Source of the DNA: Siminovitchia sediminis
Lineage (GTDB): Bacteria > Bacillota > Bacilli > Bacillales > Bacillaceae_C
DNA: 64,000 nucleotides
Assembly (NCBI RefSeq): GCF_042680885.1
Contig: NZ_JBHUEO010000044.1
Location: 1 to 64,000 of the forward strand
Direction: 5' to 3'
The notes under the pieces were generated by a model. It did no database searches. It saw only the letters and a program-made list of their open reading frames with translations, and was not told the DNA's origin. Below, one piece after another: positions 1-8,092 of this stretch. The first letter of the stretch is position 1. Each line of letters starts with the position of its first letter. The position numbers were made by a program, and so were the translations under genes.

Positions 1-96
1 ATTTTGTATGGAGCAACTTTATCACCGCCATATTTTGTTATTTTTATTTTAACAAATTAAAACGGTGAAAGAACAAATATTATAAATAATTAAAAA

Positions 97-130
97 GGCT
101 GTCGAGGGTTTCTCGACAGCCTGAGCTCTT
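97..130 (+). terminator. Rho-independent terminator, 5' edge of window
   Basis: A 10-bp perfect stem (GGCTGTCGAG with CTCGACAGCC) closes a 5-nt loop, and a short T-rich stretch follows a few bases later. It most likely ends a gene lying left of the window. The 95 bases before it hold no gene that can be supported. Confidence 0.7.
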
Positions 131-201
131 TTTAAGGGCTCTTTCTTTTTTTCTTTTATGATAGAGTGGAGAAAGAATGATTGTTGAAGGAGAGCCTTAA
201 A

Positions 202-1110
202 ATGGTTGCTTATATTCTTATGATCTGGGTTGTCATTTTTTATGCAGGAAATATTCTTGTCGGAAAGGCCGTGAATGAAGTACCGCCTTTGACAATGTCA
301 TTTTTTCGGCTTGTCATCGCATTTGTTTTACTCCTTCCAATTGGTGTACGGAGTACATGGGAACATCGGAATGTTTTTTTAAAACATAAAAAGCCTCTTA
401 TGGTTATGACCTTAACGGGTGTCTGTTTTTTTAATGTATTTCTATATGCTGCGTTAAACTATACAACTGCAACAAAGGTGTCCGTACTGGAAGCATCTAT
501 CCCGGCAGCAACAGTATTCCTGAGTGCATTTTTATTAAAGGAGAGGCTCCACAAAATCCAGTGGGCGGGAGTCTTCCTGTCATTGATAGGAGCAGTATGT
601 GTTGTCACTGACGGAAAATGGATTATGCTCTTTAACGGAGGCTGGAATGTGGGTGACACACTCATGATTGGTGCTATTGTGATGTGGGCCGTCTACTCAA
701 TATCTGTGAAAAAATACATGCATTTGTTCCCGCAATATGGCGCTGTGATGCTTATGTCGGGTATTTCTGTTGTTGTTTTGTTCCCGGCTGCAGCGTTGGA
801 ATGGTATTTTGTAAGTATGCCTGCATGGAATGGCCAACTGATCACCGGTTTATTATATTTGGGGATATTTCCATCTGTCGTTGCTTTGATCTTTTACAAT
901 CGGGGGGTAGAATTGCTCGGACCTTCCAAAGCTTCCGTCTTCCTAAACTTCCTGCCTGTTGCCACGATGATAGGCGCCTATCTATGGTTGGGAGAGCCGA
1001 TTACCTTCATGCAACTGTTTGGTGTTGGAGTTGTCATTTGCGGTGTCATGATGACCGCCCGTTCCTTTGGATCATCTGTATCAGAAAAATCAAAGGAGTC
1101 CTTAGGCTGA
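202..1110 (+). CDS. EamA/DMT-family drug/metabolite transporter
   Basis: An inner-membrane permease of the drug/metabolite transporter superfamily, about 302 aa. It has some ten hydrophobic helices arranged as two EamA repeats. The first repeat carries the family's PPxxxxFxR-type motif near residue 35 (VPPLTMSFFRL), and the second repeat ends in an LGEPIT motif near residue 265. The start is set at the ATG at 202 because GAAGGAG lies 8 nt upstream; the frame stays open to a TTG at 181. The substrate cannot be told from sequence, since members export amino acids, purines or other metabolites. It stands alone between two terminators. Confidence 0.85.
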   Translation: MVAYILMIWVVIFYAGNILVGKAVNEVPPLTMSFFRLVIAFVLLLPIGVRSTWEHRNVFLKHKKPLMVMTLTGVCFFNVFLYAALNYTTATKVSVLEASIPAATVFLSAFLLKERLHKIQWAGVFLSLIGAVCVVTDGKWIMLFNGGWNVGDTLMIGAIVMWAVYSISVKKYMHLFPQYGAVMLMSGISVVVLFPAAALEWYFVSMPAWNGQLITGLLYLGIFPSVVALIFYNRGVELLGPSKASVFLNFLPVATMIGAYLWLGEPITFMQLFGVGVVICGVMMTARSFGSSVSEKSKESLG

Positions 1111-1149
1111 GAAAGTAAGCACAATTATTAAAAATTTTTAGAATAATCA

Positions 1150-1178
1150 TTGACCTTGAAACTTATTAAATTTATAAT
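1150..1178 (+). promoter_or_regulatory. Sigma-A promoter of the NCS2 permease leader
   Basis: TTGACC (1150-1155) and TATAAT (1173-1178) are separated by exactly 17 bp. This puts transcription start near 1185, about 220 nt before the permease start codon. Confidence 0.75.
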
Positions 1179-1184
1179 AGACAA

Positions 1185-1404
1185 TATATATAACATTTAG
1201 ACCGAATCATATGGACAGGCCGCTTAAATTCCATTTTATGGTGTTTAAGAAGCCGCAGATTTAAAGGCATGTTTTTTCATGTCTTAAATCTGCGGCTTTT
1301 TTAATAGAATAATACGGAGGTGACTTTTCTGTAAATTCAAACATTTTTTAACTGGCAAAGGTAGGGCAACCAAGGTCTAATAAAAAAGCTGGAGGTGTAT
1401 TTTC
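1185..1404 (+). promoter_or_regulatory. Long 5' leader of the NCS2 permease, candidate riboswitch or attenuator
   Basis: From the predicted start near 1185 the leader runs through about 65 nt containing a small hairpin (CTTAAA 1223-1228 with TTTAAG 1244-1249). It then meets a strong terminator (1250-1302), an orphan ribosome-binding site GGAGGTGA (1318-1325) and finally the true RBS at 1391. Promoter, short structured segment and terminator before a transporter gene is the layout of transcriptional riboswitches. None of the purine-riboswitch core sequences are visible, so the ligand, if there is one, is unknown. Confidence 0.45.
1250..1302 (+). terminator. Strong intrinsic terminator inside the NCS2 leader
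   Basis: Arms AAGCCGCAGATTTAA and TTAAATCTGCGGCTT pair perfectly, the hairpin is extended by CATG/CATG at its tip around a T6 loop, and T6 follows the 3' arm. It could end the upstream exporter gene, but its place downstream of a good promoter suggests attenuation of the permease. Confidence 0.8.
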
Positions 1405-2931
1405 TTGAACAAGTCAGCTGTACAATATCCATGGTTCAAACGGGAGGATATGGATGGATTCTTCGCCTTGTTTCAAAACAACCTCGCAGATTTTGTGATC
1501 ATTGCTGTAAGCATGCTGGGAATGGGTTTTCCAAAAGAAATTGTATTTGGAAAAGTTATTCCGGGGGCTGCTATAGCGGTTTTGGTCGGGAACTTATATT
1601 ATGCCTATACAGCGAACCGACTGGCAAAAAAAGAAGGGCGGGCGGATGTTACGGCCTTGGCCTATGGAATCAGCACACCTGTCATGTTTGTTTTTCTGTT
1701 TGGCGTGCTGCTCCCTGCAAAAACACTGGTTGACGATCCGGATCTTGCTTGGAAGATTGCAGTGGGAGCATGTTTAATTAGTGGACTCATCGAAATTTTA
1801 GTCAGTTTTATAGGAAATTGGGTGCATCGTCATATTCCGAGGGCAGCCATGCTTGGGGCATTAGCGGGAATTGCCCTGGCTTTCATTGCCGGTGAAATGT
1901 TATTCAAAACGTTTGAAATCCCCATTGTGGGGCTCGTAGTTTTAGCGATCGTCATTGTCGGGATTATCGGAAAGATTGCCATGCCGTTTAATATCCCTGC
2001 TTCATTGTTTGCCATCATTATCGGCACCATTCTTGCTTACGCATTAGGGCAGTCCAGTTTTGCACAGGTTTCTGAAGGACTAGGGGATCTGGGATTTTAT
2101 CCATTTATTCCGACCATAGCAGCTTTTGAAGGAGCTGCCCTGCTGTTTACAACCATGACGGCCGTATTAGCTGTTCTAGTGCCTATTACGATTTATAATG
2201 CAGTTGAAACGATGAACAACGTAGAAGCTGTCGGAACATTGGGTGATAAATATGATGTTAGAGAATGTATGGCAGTTGATGGAGTAGGGACTGTCCTCGG
2301 CACCTTTTTTGGAGGAGCTTTCCCGACAACTGTTTATATGGCTTCTGTTGGATCGAAATGGATGGGAGCGGGACGCGGCTACAGTATATTAAATGGAATT
2401 GTCTATGTGTTTGCCGCCATGTTCGGGCTGATAGCAGCCATTTCAAGCATTATTCCAATTTCTGCAATTGCACCGATACTCGTATTTGTCGGAATATCTA
2501 TGATTGCCACTGCATTCCAAGCCAATCAGGTTAAGTATTTTATGGCAGTCGCCATCGCGATGCTGCCTTATTTCGCAAATTACATTATGACTCGCTTTAA
2601 TTCTGATGCAGGAGAAGTGGTCAGCGGTGTTTCGGAAGCAATCGTGCCTTTGGGGCAAGGAGCTATGTTTTCAGGGATTATACTGGGAGCTATTACGGTA
2701 TATGTGATTGATCATGAATTCAAAAAGGCAGCTGTCTTTTCCATTGTTGGATTCATATTATCCTTCTTTGGCATCATGCACGCTCCTGAAATGTCCATTA
2801 ATGCGGCGCCGGCTTATGAAATAGGCTACCTTCTTATGGCTGCCTACTTTGCCTATTATGCCTATAAAGGAGTAAGGGTGATGTCCGAGCCGGGCATGGA
2901 TGAACCAATCGTAGAGGAAAAGAGCGGGTAA
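1405..2931 (+). CDS. NCS2-family nucleobase permease (AzgA-like branch)
   Basis: A polytopic membrane protein of 508 aa with 12 or more hydrophobic segments. It resembles NCS2/AzgA purine transporters, which import nucleobases such as hypoxanthine, guanine or xanthine by proton symport. Typical family stretches are LADFVIIAVSMLGMG near residue 30, YGISTPVMF near residue 92, and the conserved block with NNVEAVGTLGDKYDVRE near residue 270. The TTG start at 1405 is supported by GGAGGTG 7 nt upstream. Its own terminator follows. The next two genes encode a ureohydrolase and a hydroxyacid dehydrogenase, so the natural substrate might be a purine breakdown product or a guanidino compound, which is inference only. 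Confidence 0.85.
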   Translation: MNKSAVQYPWFKREDMDGFFALFQNNLADFVIIAVSMLGMGFPKEIVFGKVIPGAAIAVLVGNLYYAYTANRLAKKEGRADVTALAYGISTPVMFVFLFGVLLPAKTLVDDPDLAWKIAVGACLISGLIEILVSFIGNWVHRHIPRAAMLGALAGIALAFIAGEMLFKTFEIPIVGLVVLAIVIVGIIGKIAMPFNIPASLFAIIIGTILAYALGQSSFAQVSEGLGDLGFYPFIPTIAAFEGAALLFTTMTAVLAVLVPITIYNAVETMNNVEAVGTLGDKYDVRECMAVDGVGTVLGTFFGGAFPTTVYMASVGSKWMGAGRGYSILNGIVYVFAAMFGLIAAISSIIPISAIAPILVFVGISMIATAFQANQVKYFMAVAIAMLPYFANYIMTRFNSDAGEVVSGVSEAIVPLGQGAMFSGIILGAITVYVIDHEFKKAAVFSIVGFILSFFGIMHAPEMSINAAPAYEIGYLLMAAYFAYYAYKGVRVMSEPGMDEPIVEEKSG

Positions 2932-2951
2932 TGATAGTAACAAATAAGAAA

Positions 2952-2993
2952 CACCTCTTCCGGGGAATAGGCCCGGCAGGAGGTGCTTTTTTA
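2952..2993 (+). terminator. Terminator after the NCS2 permease
   Basis: CACCTC...CCGGG pairs with CCCGG...GAGGTG, followed by CTTTTTT. Confidence 0.8.
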
Positions 2994-3166
2994 ATTATGG
3001 GGATAGGAGCAAATGAAAAAGATAGTAAGTTTTATTGTTTTATAGTCTATTCATCTTTAGTACTTCCCAAACGTAAAAAATCTATGTAGGATAGTAGTAC
3101 AACACCTGATGTAAGGGCTTACCATATATAAAAAATAAAGTACTGAATCGGAAAGAGGGAATATAC

Positions 3167-4108
3167 TTGAAAAAAGTAGCAGATATGATCCGCCAAGAGG
3201 CTATATGGGCAGGGTTAAACCGTCCGGGGATAGAAATGGATGAAGCAGATATTGTCGTTTATGGGATTCCCTATGATGGGGGAGTCAGTTTCCGCTCCGG
3301 GGCTAAAGACGGCCCGGCGGCCATACGCAATATTACATATACAATTCCGCCAACTACCGAGCGATGGGAGGATTTATCTTCTCTAAAAATATTAGATCTT
3401 GGGGATGTAAAAGGTGACAGCCGCGATGAAATGTTTCAGCAAGCAGAAGACATTGCCGCTTCTATTGTAAAATCCGGAAAGCTGTTGACGATGATTGGAG
3501 GGGACCATTCCACAACAATCCCTGTATTAAAAGGGATCGATCAAGCGCTGGATCAGCCTTTAGGCATTGTTCATATAGATGCTCACTTTGACTTGTGCCA
3601 TGAAATGGGAGGCGACTTGCTCTCACATGGCTCTACGCAAAGGAGGGCTTTGGATCTGAAAAATGTTTCCGGTACGGATAGTATTTTTTTTGTCGGGGTC
3701 CGTTCGGTTGAATCAGAGGAACTCGAATTTATTAACAATCATGAGATGAATATCATCAAAGCGCTGGAAATACGCAGAGATGGCGTGGAGCAAGCATTGA
3801 AGATGATTAAAGAAAAAATGTCAAGGTTTGAAAAAGTTTATATTACAGTGGATATCGATTCTTTGGATCCGGCCTATGCTCCTGGAACCGGAACCCCGCA
3901 ATTTGGCGGCCTGAACAGCCGTGAGTTGCTTGACCTTTTATATGGTTTGTTTGAACTTCCTGTTATTGGGTTTGATGTCGTGGAGGTATCGCCACAATTG
4001 GATGATTCCGCTCTTTCGGTATTTGCAGCAAGAAAAATATTGACAGAATGCTGGGGCCATCATCTTAGAAAAAGGAAACAAATGAGAGGAAGCTATTCTT
4101 CTGGATAA
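3167..4108 (+). CDS. Ureohydrolase (agmatinase/arginase family)
   Basis: A dinuclear-metal amidinohydrolase of 313 aa that should release urea from a guanidino compound. All metal-binding motifs are intact: GGDHS near residue 107, DAHFD near residue 140, and the D-x-D-x-x-D block in TVDIDSLDPAYAPGTGTPQ near residue 230. The start is a TTG at 3167 behind AAGAGGG, with no better ATG nearby. Agmatinase is the default name, but the family also contains guanidinobutyrase, guanidinase and formimidoylglutamase, and specificity cannot be read here. It lies between a nucleobase permease and a glyoxylate-type reductase with no polyamine genes nearby, so a role other than agmatine breakdown is possible. 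Confidence 0.85.
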   Translation: MKKVADMIRQEAIWAGLNRPGIEMDEADIVVYGIPYDGGVSFRSGAKDGPAAIRNITYTIPPTTERWEDLSSLKILDLGDVKGDSRDEMFQQAEDIAASIVKSGKLLTMIGGDHSTTIPVLKGIDQALDQPLGIVHIDAHFDLCHEMGGDLLSHGSTQRRALDLKNVSGTDSIFFVGVRSVESEELEFINNHEMNIIKALEIRRDGVEQALKMIKEKMSRFEKVYITVDIDSLDPAYAPGTGTPQFGGLNSRELLDLLYGLFELPVIGFDVVEVSPQLDDSALSVFAARKILTECWGHHLRKRKQMRGSYSSG

Positions 4109-4243
4109 AAAAAGAAAATTTTTATTGGGTTAGTTATTATAAGTTTACGAGATACGTCCCTCACCTTGTTGGCAAGATACAGCCCTAGCGATACAATAAC
4201 ATTTGCGGGAACAGTCGGAAATAACCGGCGAGGAGGAACCAAA

Positions 4244-5206
4244 ATGAAGCCAAAAGTGTTTGTTTCCATGCCCATTTCACAGGAAGTAAAGGACTACTTG
4301 ATGCAGCACTGTGATATTAAAGTGTGGGAGGAACAAGAGCCGATAAAGAGAGATGATTTATTAAGAGAAATTGCTGATGTTGACGGACTGCTGACGTCGG
4401 GAAGAAGAATTACAGAGAATTTATTACATCACGCCCCTAAGTTAAAAGTTGTCAGCAATAAGTCAGTTGGCTATAACAATTTTGATCTCGAAGCAATGAA
4501 GAAACATAACGTGATTGGAACAAATACTCCAGGAGTTCTGGATGAAACCGTCGCTGACCTGGCTGTTGGTTTAATGTTGGCAGCAGCGAGGAGAATATCG
4601 GAGCTAGATCAGTTGGTGAAATCTGGACAATGGACACCACAATCGTGGGACGGACCATTTTTGGGAGTTGACGTACATCGTGCAACACTTGGAGTTATTG
4701 GCATGGGTCGAATTGGAGAAGCTGTTGCCAAAAGAGCAAGGCTCGGATTTAATATGGAGGTTTTGTACTGCAATCGAAGGCAAAAGCCAAAGGCTGAAAA
4801 GGAGCTTGGAGTAAAGTACGCCGATTTGGACACGCTTTTACAGCAATCAGATTTTGTCATGTTATTAACGCCGCTGACTCCGGAGACAGAAGGAATGATT
4901 GGGGAAAGAGAGTTTCAACTGATGAAGGAATCTGCCATTTTTATTAATGTCTCCAGGGGACAGACCGTAGACGAGGATGCGCTGATCAGAGCACTCAAAA
5001 ACAAAGAAATTTATGCTGCTGCACTGGACGTATTCCAACAGGAACCTGTGACCAAGGATCACCCGCTCCTTCAAATGAAAAATGTAGTAACGACTCCACA
5101 TATTGGTTCAGCCACCAGAAAAACAACCGAAGCGATGGCAATGAAAGCTGCAGAGAACCTTGTCGCTGCATTAACGGGTAAGGAACCTGAAAACCGGGTC
5201 ATTTAA
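4244..5206 (+). CDS. D-2-hydroxyacid dehydrogenase (glyoxylate/hydroxypyruvate reductase type)
   Basis: An NAD(P)H-dependent dehydrogenase of 320 aa in the D-isomer-specific 2-hydroxyacid dehydrogenase family. The Rossmann motif GVIGMGRIGEAVAKR is near residue 148. The catalytic Arg is in INVSRG, the Glu in QQEPV, and the His in TTPHIGSAT. Overall it looks like GhrB/GyaR proteins that reduce glyoxylate or hydroxypyruvate. The ATG at 4244 sits 7 nt after AGGAGG; the frame is open further upstream, but nothing there supports an earlier start. It follows the ureohydrolase by 135 nt with no clear terminator between them, so co-transcription is possible. Confidence 0.88.
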   Translation: MKPKVFVSMPISQEVKDYLMQHCDIKVWEEQEPIKRDDLLREIADVDGLLTSGRRITENLLHHAPKLKVVSNKSVGYNNFDLEAMKKHNVIGTNTPGVLDETVADLAVGLMLAAARRISELDQLVKSGQWTPQSWDGPFLGVDVHRATLGVIGMGRIGEAVAKRARLGFNMEVLYCNRRQKPKAEKELGVKYADLDTLLQQSDFVMLLTPLTPETEGMIGEREFQLMKESAIFINVSRGQTVDEDALIRALKNKEIYAAALDVFQQEPVTKDHPLLQMKNVVTTPHIGSATRKTTEAMAMKAAENLVAALTGKEPENRVI

Positions 5207-5352
5207 GAGCGGGCCTTGTATGTATAAAGCAACGGATCATTTCGTTCTTCCAATCAAACCATTTTACCGCTAATTAAGATTTTGATACGATATTTACAAA
5301 ATATAAATATATGAATCGACAGCTGCTGCATGAATACTATAGAAAATGAGGG

Positions 5353-6183
5353 ATGCATGTGGATATTGTATATCAGGAGGATATGTCCTTACATGATTTT
5401 TTCAAAAAAAATAAAGAAGCATTTGAAGAAAGACTGCTAAAAGAAGCTGTCAATGTACGGGATAAAATAGACGATATACGGGTCATCGGCAATATTAACC
5501 TTTTAGAAAATGCCCATAGAACAGTAATGTACGTTATAGAAGACCGTGAAAAAGAACTTGTTGACTTCGCCGTTCAGGAGGGAAAAGCATGGGCAAGCCA
5601 TTCTTTGACACTGGCTTTTAAATTAGAGTGGGTACAGGCCATCCGCCGTACAATTTGGAAATTTCTGCACCATTTTGACAGCAAAAATCCTGAAAAGGCA
5701 AATATTGAACAGTTTTATTCCATGGAAAAATTGATCAACCACAATATAGATCAGTTTTTAAACACATTTTTTCTCAGTTATTCCAAATATAAAGATGAGC
5801 TGCTGGAGGTACAAAGAGAGATTGTTGATAACCTATCCGTTCCTATTATTCCTATCAATAAAGATATATGTGTTCTTCCTTTAATAGGAGAAATTGATGA
5901 AGCACGAGCTGTAAGAATTGAAGAAAAGGTTTTAATGGAAATTTCTAAGCTTCGCATTCAAGCATTGATGATCGATATGTCCGGAATCGCAAATATGGAA
6001 CCTGAAATTATTGACCGATTCCTGAAAATTATCGATGGTATTGAATTAATGGGCTGCGAAGCGATCCTCACAGGCCTTCATCCGATCATTGTCAGAAAAA
6101 TGATTGATCTCGGTATTACTTTTGGAGACAGGGCCATTATGAAAGGGACCCTTCAACAGGCTTTGAAAGATTATTTATCATAG
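5353..6183 (+). CDS. RsbR-type stressosome protein with STAS domain
   Basis: 276 aa, close to the length of RsbRA. The N-terminal 150 residues fit the non-haem globin-like sensor region of RsbR paralogues. They are followed by a linker (VDNLSVPIIPINKDI, residues about 155-170) and a C-terminal STAS domain. In Bacillus such proteins build the cytoplasmic stressosome that activates sigma-B. Where paralogues carry the phosphorylatable Thr/Ser after a conserved Asp, this protein reads Met-Glu-Pro, so that switch residue appears to be lost. It stands alone, away from rsbS/rsbT. The ATG at 5353 has only a weak GAGGG just upstream. Confidence 0.75.
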   Translation: MHVDIVYQEDMSLHDFFKKNKEAFEERLLKEAVNVRDKIDDIRVIGNINLLENAHRTVMYVIEDREKELVDFAVQEGKAWASHSLTLAFKLEWVQAIRRTIWKFLHHFDSKNPEKANIEQFYSMEKLINHNIDQFLNTFFLSYSKYKDELLEVQREIVDNLSVPIIPINKDICVLPLIGEIDEARAVRIEEKVLMEISKLRIQALMIDMSGIANMEPEIIDRFLKIIDGIELMGCEAILTGLHPIIVRKMIDLGITFGDRAIMKGTLQQALKDYLS

Positions 6184-6202
6184 ACGGGCATAGTCCCATT
6201 TT

Positions 6203-6236
6203 AACCGGAGTCGCAGGAACTGCGGTTCTTTTTTTT
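6203..6236 (+). terminator. Terminator after the rsbR paralogue
   Basis: AACCGGAGT pairs with ACTGCGGTT (one mismatch), followed by a T8 run. Confidence 0.75.
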
Positions 6237-6640
6237 ACTTGAAAGCAGCTTTATTTAAAAAACAGTGACGGAGAGGAGTGAGAAACAAGAAAAATTCTTC
6301 TATACAGAAAGGATACACAAAAATTGGTTATAAACAAAGGTACGGAAAATAGCGATGCAGAAAGCACAGGGCGCACCGGTCCGCTATCACTATTAAGATA
6401 AGCGGCAGGATATGATTCGGGGTTCGGACACAAACTATTCGAGGAAGCTTTTGTTTGATTCTCCACAAAATTGCGATGGTTCATTTATGAGTTGTACTTT
6501 ATGTTCCGTATAATATGGCTATATTCATTTCGCTATGCCTGTTGTCTTCACTGCTATACAGGGGCATGAGGATTTCCTTATTCATCCGGATATAATAAAG
6601 CCAAATTCGAACTATGACGACATTATTGCAGGAACAGTAC
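6237..6640. other. Intergenic stretch without a supported gene
   Basis: Short open frames occur on both strands but lack ribosome-binding sites and recognisable protein content. I see nothing functional here apart from the repeat that follows. Confidence 0.5.
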
Positions 6641-6742
6641 GACGACTCTGCGGGAGGCATGACCTCGGTGAGACCTCCCAGTGCAACAGCATGAGGGGTC
6701 CCACCGGCCGACCGAGGAAAGTGGAAAATATTTGCGGAGCGG
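6641..6742. repeat. Degenerate Bacillus-type interspersed repeat
   Basis: The segment has the look of the GC-rich intergenic repeats scattered in Bacillaceae. It contains GACGACTCTGCGGGAG, then GGTGAGACCTCCC, then GGTCCCACCGGCCGACC, then GGAAAGTGGAAAATATTTGC. The blocks are partly self-complementary and GC-richer than their surroundings. Only one copy lies in this window, so the assignment rests on remembered family resemblance. Confidence 0.5.
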
Positions 6743-6762
6743 GTAAGCTTGAATGATCTTGT

Positions 6763-7275
6763 TTAAAACCGGTTTGTCCCATCTTCCTCTGAGATTAACT
6801 TATCAAAGCGAATCCTCTTATTTAAGTAATAAATAACAGGAGCTCCGGCAATCATGACGGCAAATTCTCCAACGGCTATTGTAAACCATGTAACGAAGAA
6901 CGGAAAGCCAAGCACTAAATTCAACTCAAATGCAATCAGGAACATCGTGAAAGTGAAAACAAGTGTATTCAAGATCATTCTTGGCCAAATATTTTTTATA
7001 TATTTAGCGGAAGCAATTGTAATCAAAAGGGCAATAATTGACTGGGCAACTCCAAAAACAAGGTCATATACCCCAAGCGGAGAAAATAAAAGGTTTGTCA
7101 AAAATACGCCGATGACAATTCCATAAATATAGTTTTTATTAAAGACTACTAAATGGTTGAAGATTTCCGATATACGAAACTGAATGTTAGTGAAGCCGAA
7201 TGGCTGTATAAAAAAAGAAACCGCAATATATAATGCCGCCAAAATTCCATTGACCGCAAGTGTTTTGATATTCAT
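6763..7275 (-). CDS. queT: QueT-family queuosine-precursor transporter (ECF S component)
   Basis: An integral membrane protein of 170 aa with five or six hydrophobic helices, matching the QueT/DUF988 family. These are substrate-binding S components of ECF vitamin transporters linked to import of preQ0/preQ1 or queuine. Characteristic content includes ALYIAVSFFIQPFGFTNIQF near the N-terminus followed by RISEIFNHL. The ATG at 7275 is 9 nt from AAGGGGAG. No preQ1 riboswitch is seen in its short leader, unlike queF at 58333. The energizing ECF module is not in this window. Confidence 0.85.
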   Translation of the reverse strand: MNIKTLAVNGILAALYIAVSFFIQPFGFTNIQFRISEIFNHLVVFNKNYIYGIVIGVFLTNLLFSPLGVYDLVFGVAQSIIALLITIASAKYIKNIWPRMILNTLVFTFTMFLIAFELNLVLGFPFFVTWFTIAVGEFAVMIAGAPVIYYLNKRIRFDKLISEEDGTNRF

Positions 7276-7310
7276 TCACAAATTCTCCCCTTACGTTCAA
7301 ATGCTTACAT

Positions 7311-7340
7311 ATTATACCCAAATTCAATGAACAGAGTAAA
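7311..7340 (-). promoter_or_regulatory. Promoter of queT
   Basis: On the minus strand TTTACT, an 18-bp spacer and a perfect TATAAT lie about 35 nt before the queT start codon. Confidence 0.55.
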
Positions 7341-7357
7341 TCAATATCAATTCACAG

Positions 7358-7387
7358 TTGACAGATGGGATTAATATGTTTTAGAAT
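7358..7387 (+). promoter_or_regulatory. Promoter of the FbpA-like gene
   Basis: Perfect TTGACA (7358-7363), an 18-bp spacer and TAGAAT (7382-7387). No convincing Fur box overlaps it. Confidence 0.65.
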
Positions 7388-7434
7388 AAGGTTAAACGGG
7401 TTGATCGGATTTATTAATAAAAGGGGAGAGGCTC

Positions 7435-7623
7435 ATGAACAACCAAGTTTCGGAACACAGACGCAAATGGCTGATGGATAAGTTGATGATTATGGGAATG
7501 CTGAGCCAAAAAGATGATGAACTGTCACTGAGAGAGCTGGAAAGAAAATACAGAAGAGTTAAATCAAAGAGCCACCCGCATAGCCAAATGGACTCCCTCC
7601 ACTTTATCACCTTCACCTCATAG
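7435..7623 (+). CDS. Small basic protein, FbpA (Fur-regulated basic protein A)-like
   Basis: 62 aa with an excellent RBS (AAGGGGAG) and its own sigma-A promoter. The central part, RRKWLMDKLMIMGM followed by ELSLRELERKYRRVK, resembles the FbpA family, whose members have a conserved Lys/Arg-x-x-L-I-D-x-L helix and an ELTLxELExEY motif. FbpA proteins act with the iron-sparing response of Bacillus. The basic C-terminal tail is unlike the family as I know it. The family call is moderate and no Fur operator is visible. Confidence 0.55.
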   Translation: MNNQVSEHRRKWLMDKLMIMGMLSQKDDELSLRELERKYRRVKSKSHPHSQMDSLHFITFTS

Positions 7624-7682
7624 TTATATATACATGCAGCAGGTAAACGACTGATTCCCTGCGTCAATCACAATCTGGCAGC

Positions 7683-7711
7683 AGCCCTTTTCCTTCTCGG
7701 GGAAAAGGGCT
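7683..7711. terminator. Hairpin between convergent small genes
   Basis: AGCCCTTTTCC pairs perfectly with GGAAAAGGGCT across a 7-nt loop. A T-run is missing on both sides, so this could be a weak bidirectional terminator. Confidence 0.45.
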
Positions 7712-7719
7712 GTTCATAC

Positions 7720-7944
7720 TTACAACTCATCCAATGCATCTCCGCGCAGAAGCTGTTCAAATTCTTTCATATCTTTATTATTTGTATTAGAAAGTTGAAG
7801 AGGATGTTGCTTCTTTTGTTCACGATCCATAAAAACACCTGCTTTTGAACCTTGCGTTGCTGTGGGGTCGTTAATGATGCTTTCATACTTACCATCAGAA
7901 TGAGGTGTGGTATTTGAATGAATATTATCTGTCTTACGCGGCAT
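7720..7944 (-). CDS. Small hydrophilic protein, unknown
   Basis: 74 aa, starting at the ATG at 7944 (MPRKTDNIHSN), which follows AAAGGAG with 8-nt spacing. The frame is open to 8004, but the RBS decides the shorter form. The protein is very hydrophilic, rich in Asn, Lys, Asp and Gln, with no hydrophobic segment or recognisable motif. Its size and composition are like many small sporulation-associated proteins of Bacillaceae, but I do not recognise a family. Confidence 0.6.
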   Translation of the reverse strand: MPRKTDNIHSNTTPHSDGKYESIINDPTATQGSKAGVFMDREQKKQHPLQLSNTNNKDMKEFEQLLRGDALDEL

Positions 7945-8092
7945 TCTTATCATCTCCTTTGTAGTTATCATGGGTGATATGAACAAATTTATGTATGACA
8001 CCATTACGGAAATTCAAAGATTATGATTCATAGAGCATTCCAATTCTTCCTATGTTACACTATAGGAAAAAAGCAGACCAAAGGAGAATACA

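Noticed and set aside
1185..1302. Purine riboswitch before the NCS2 permease
   Set aside because: The conserved junction and loop sequences of the purine aptamer are not found, so only an unnamed leader is reported.
6535..6756. Plus-strand ORF of 73 codons
   Set aside because: It runs through the GC-rich interspersed repeat, has no RBS and no protein-like conservation.
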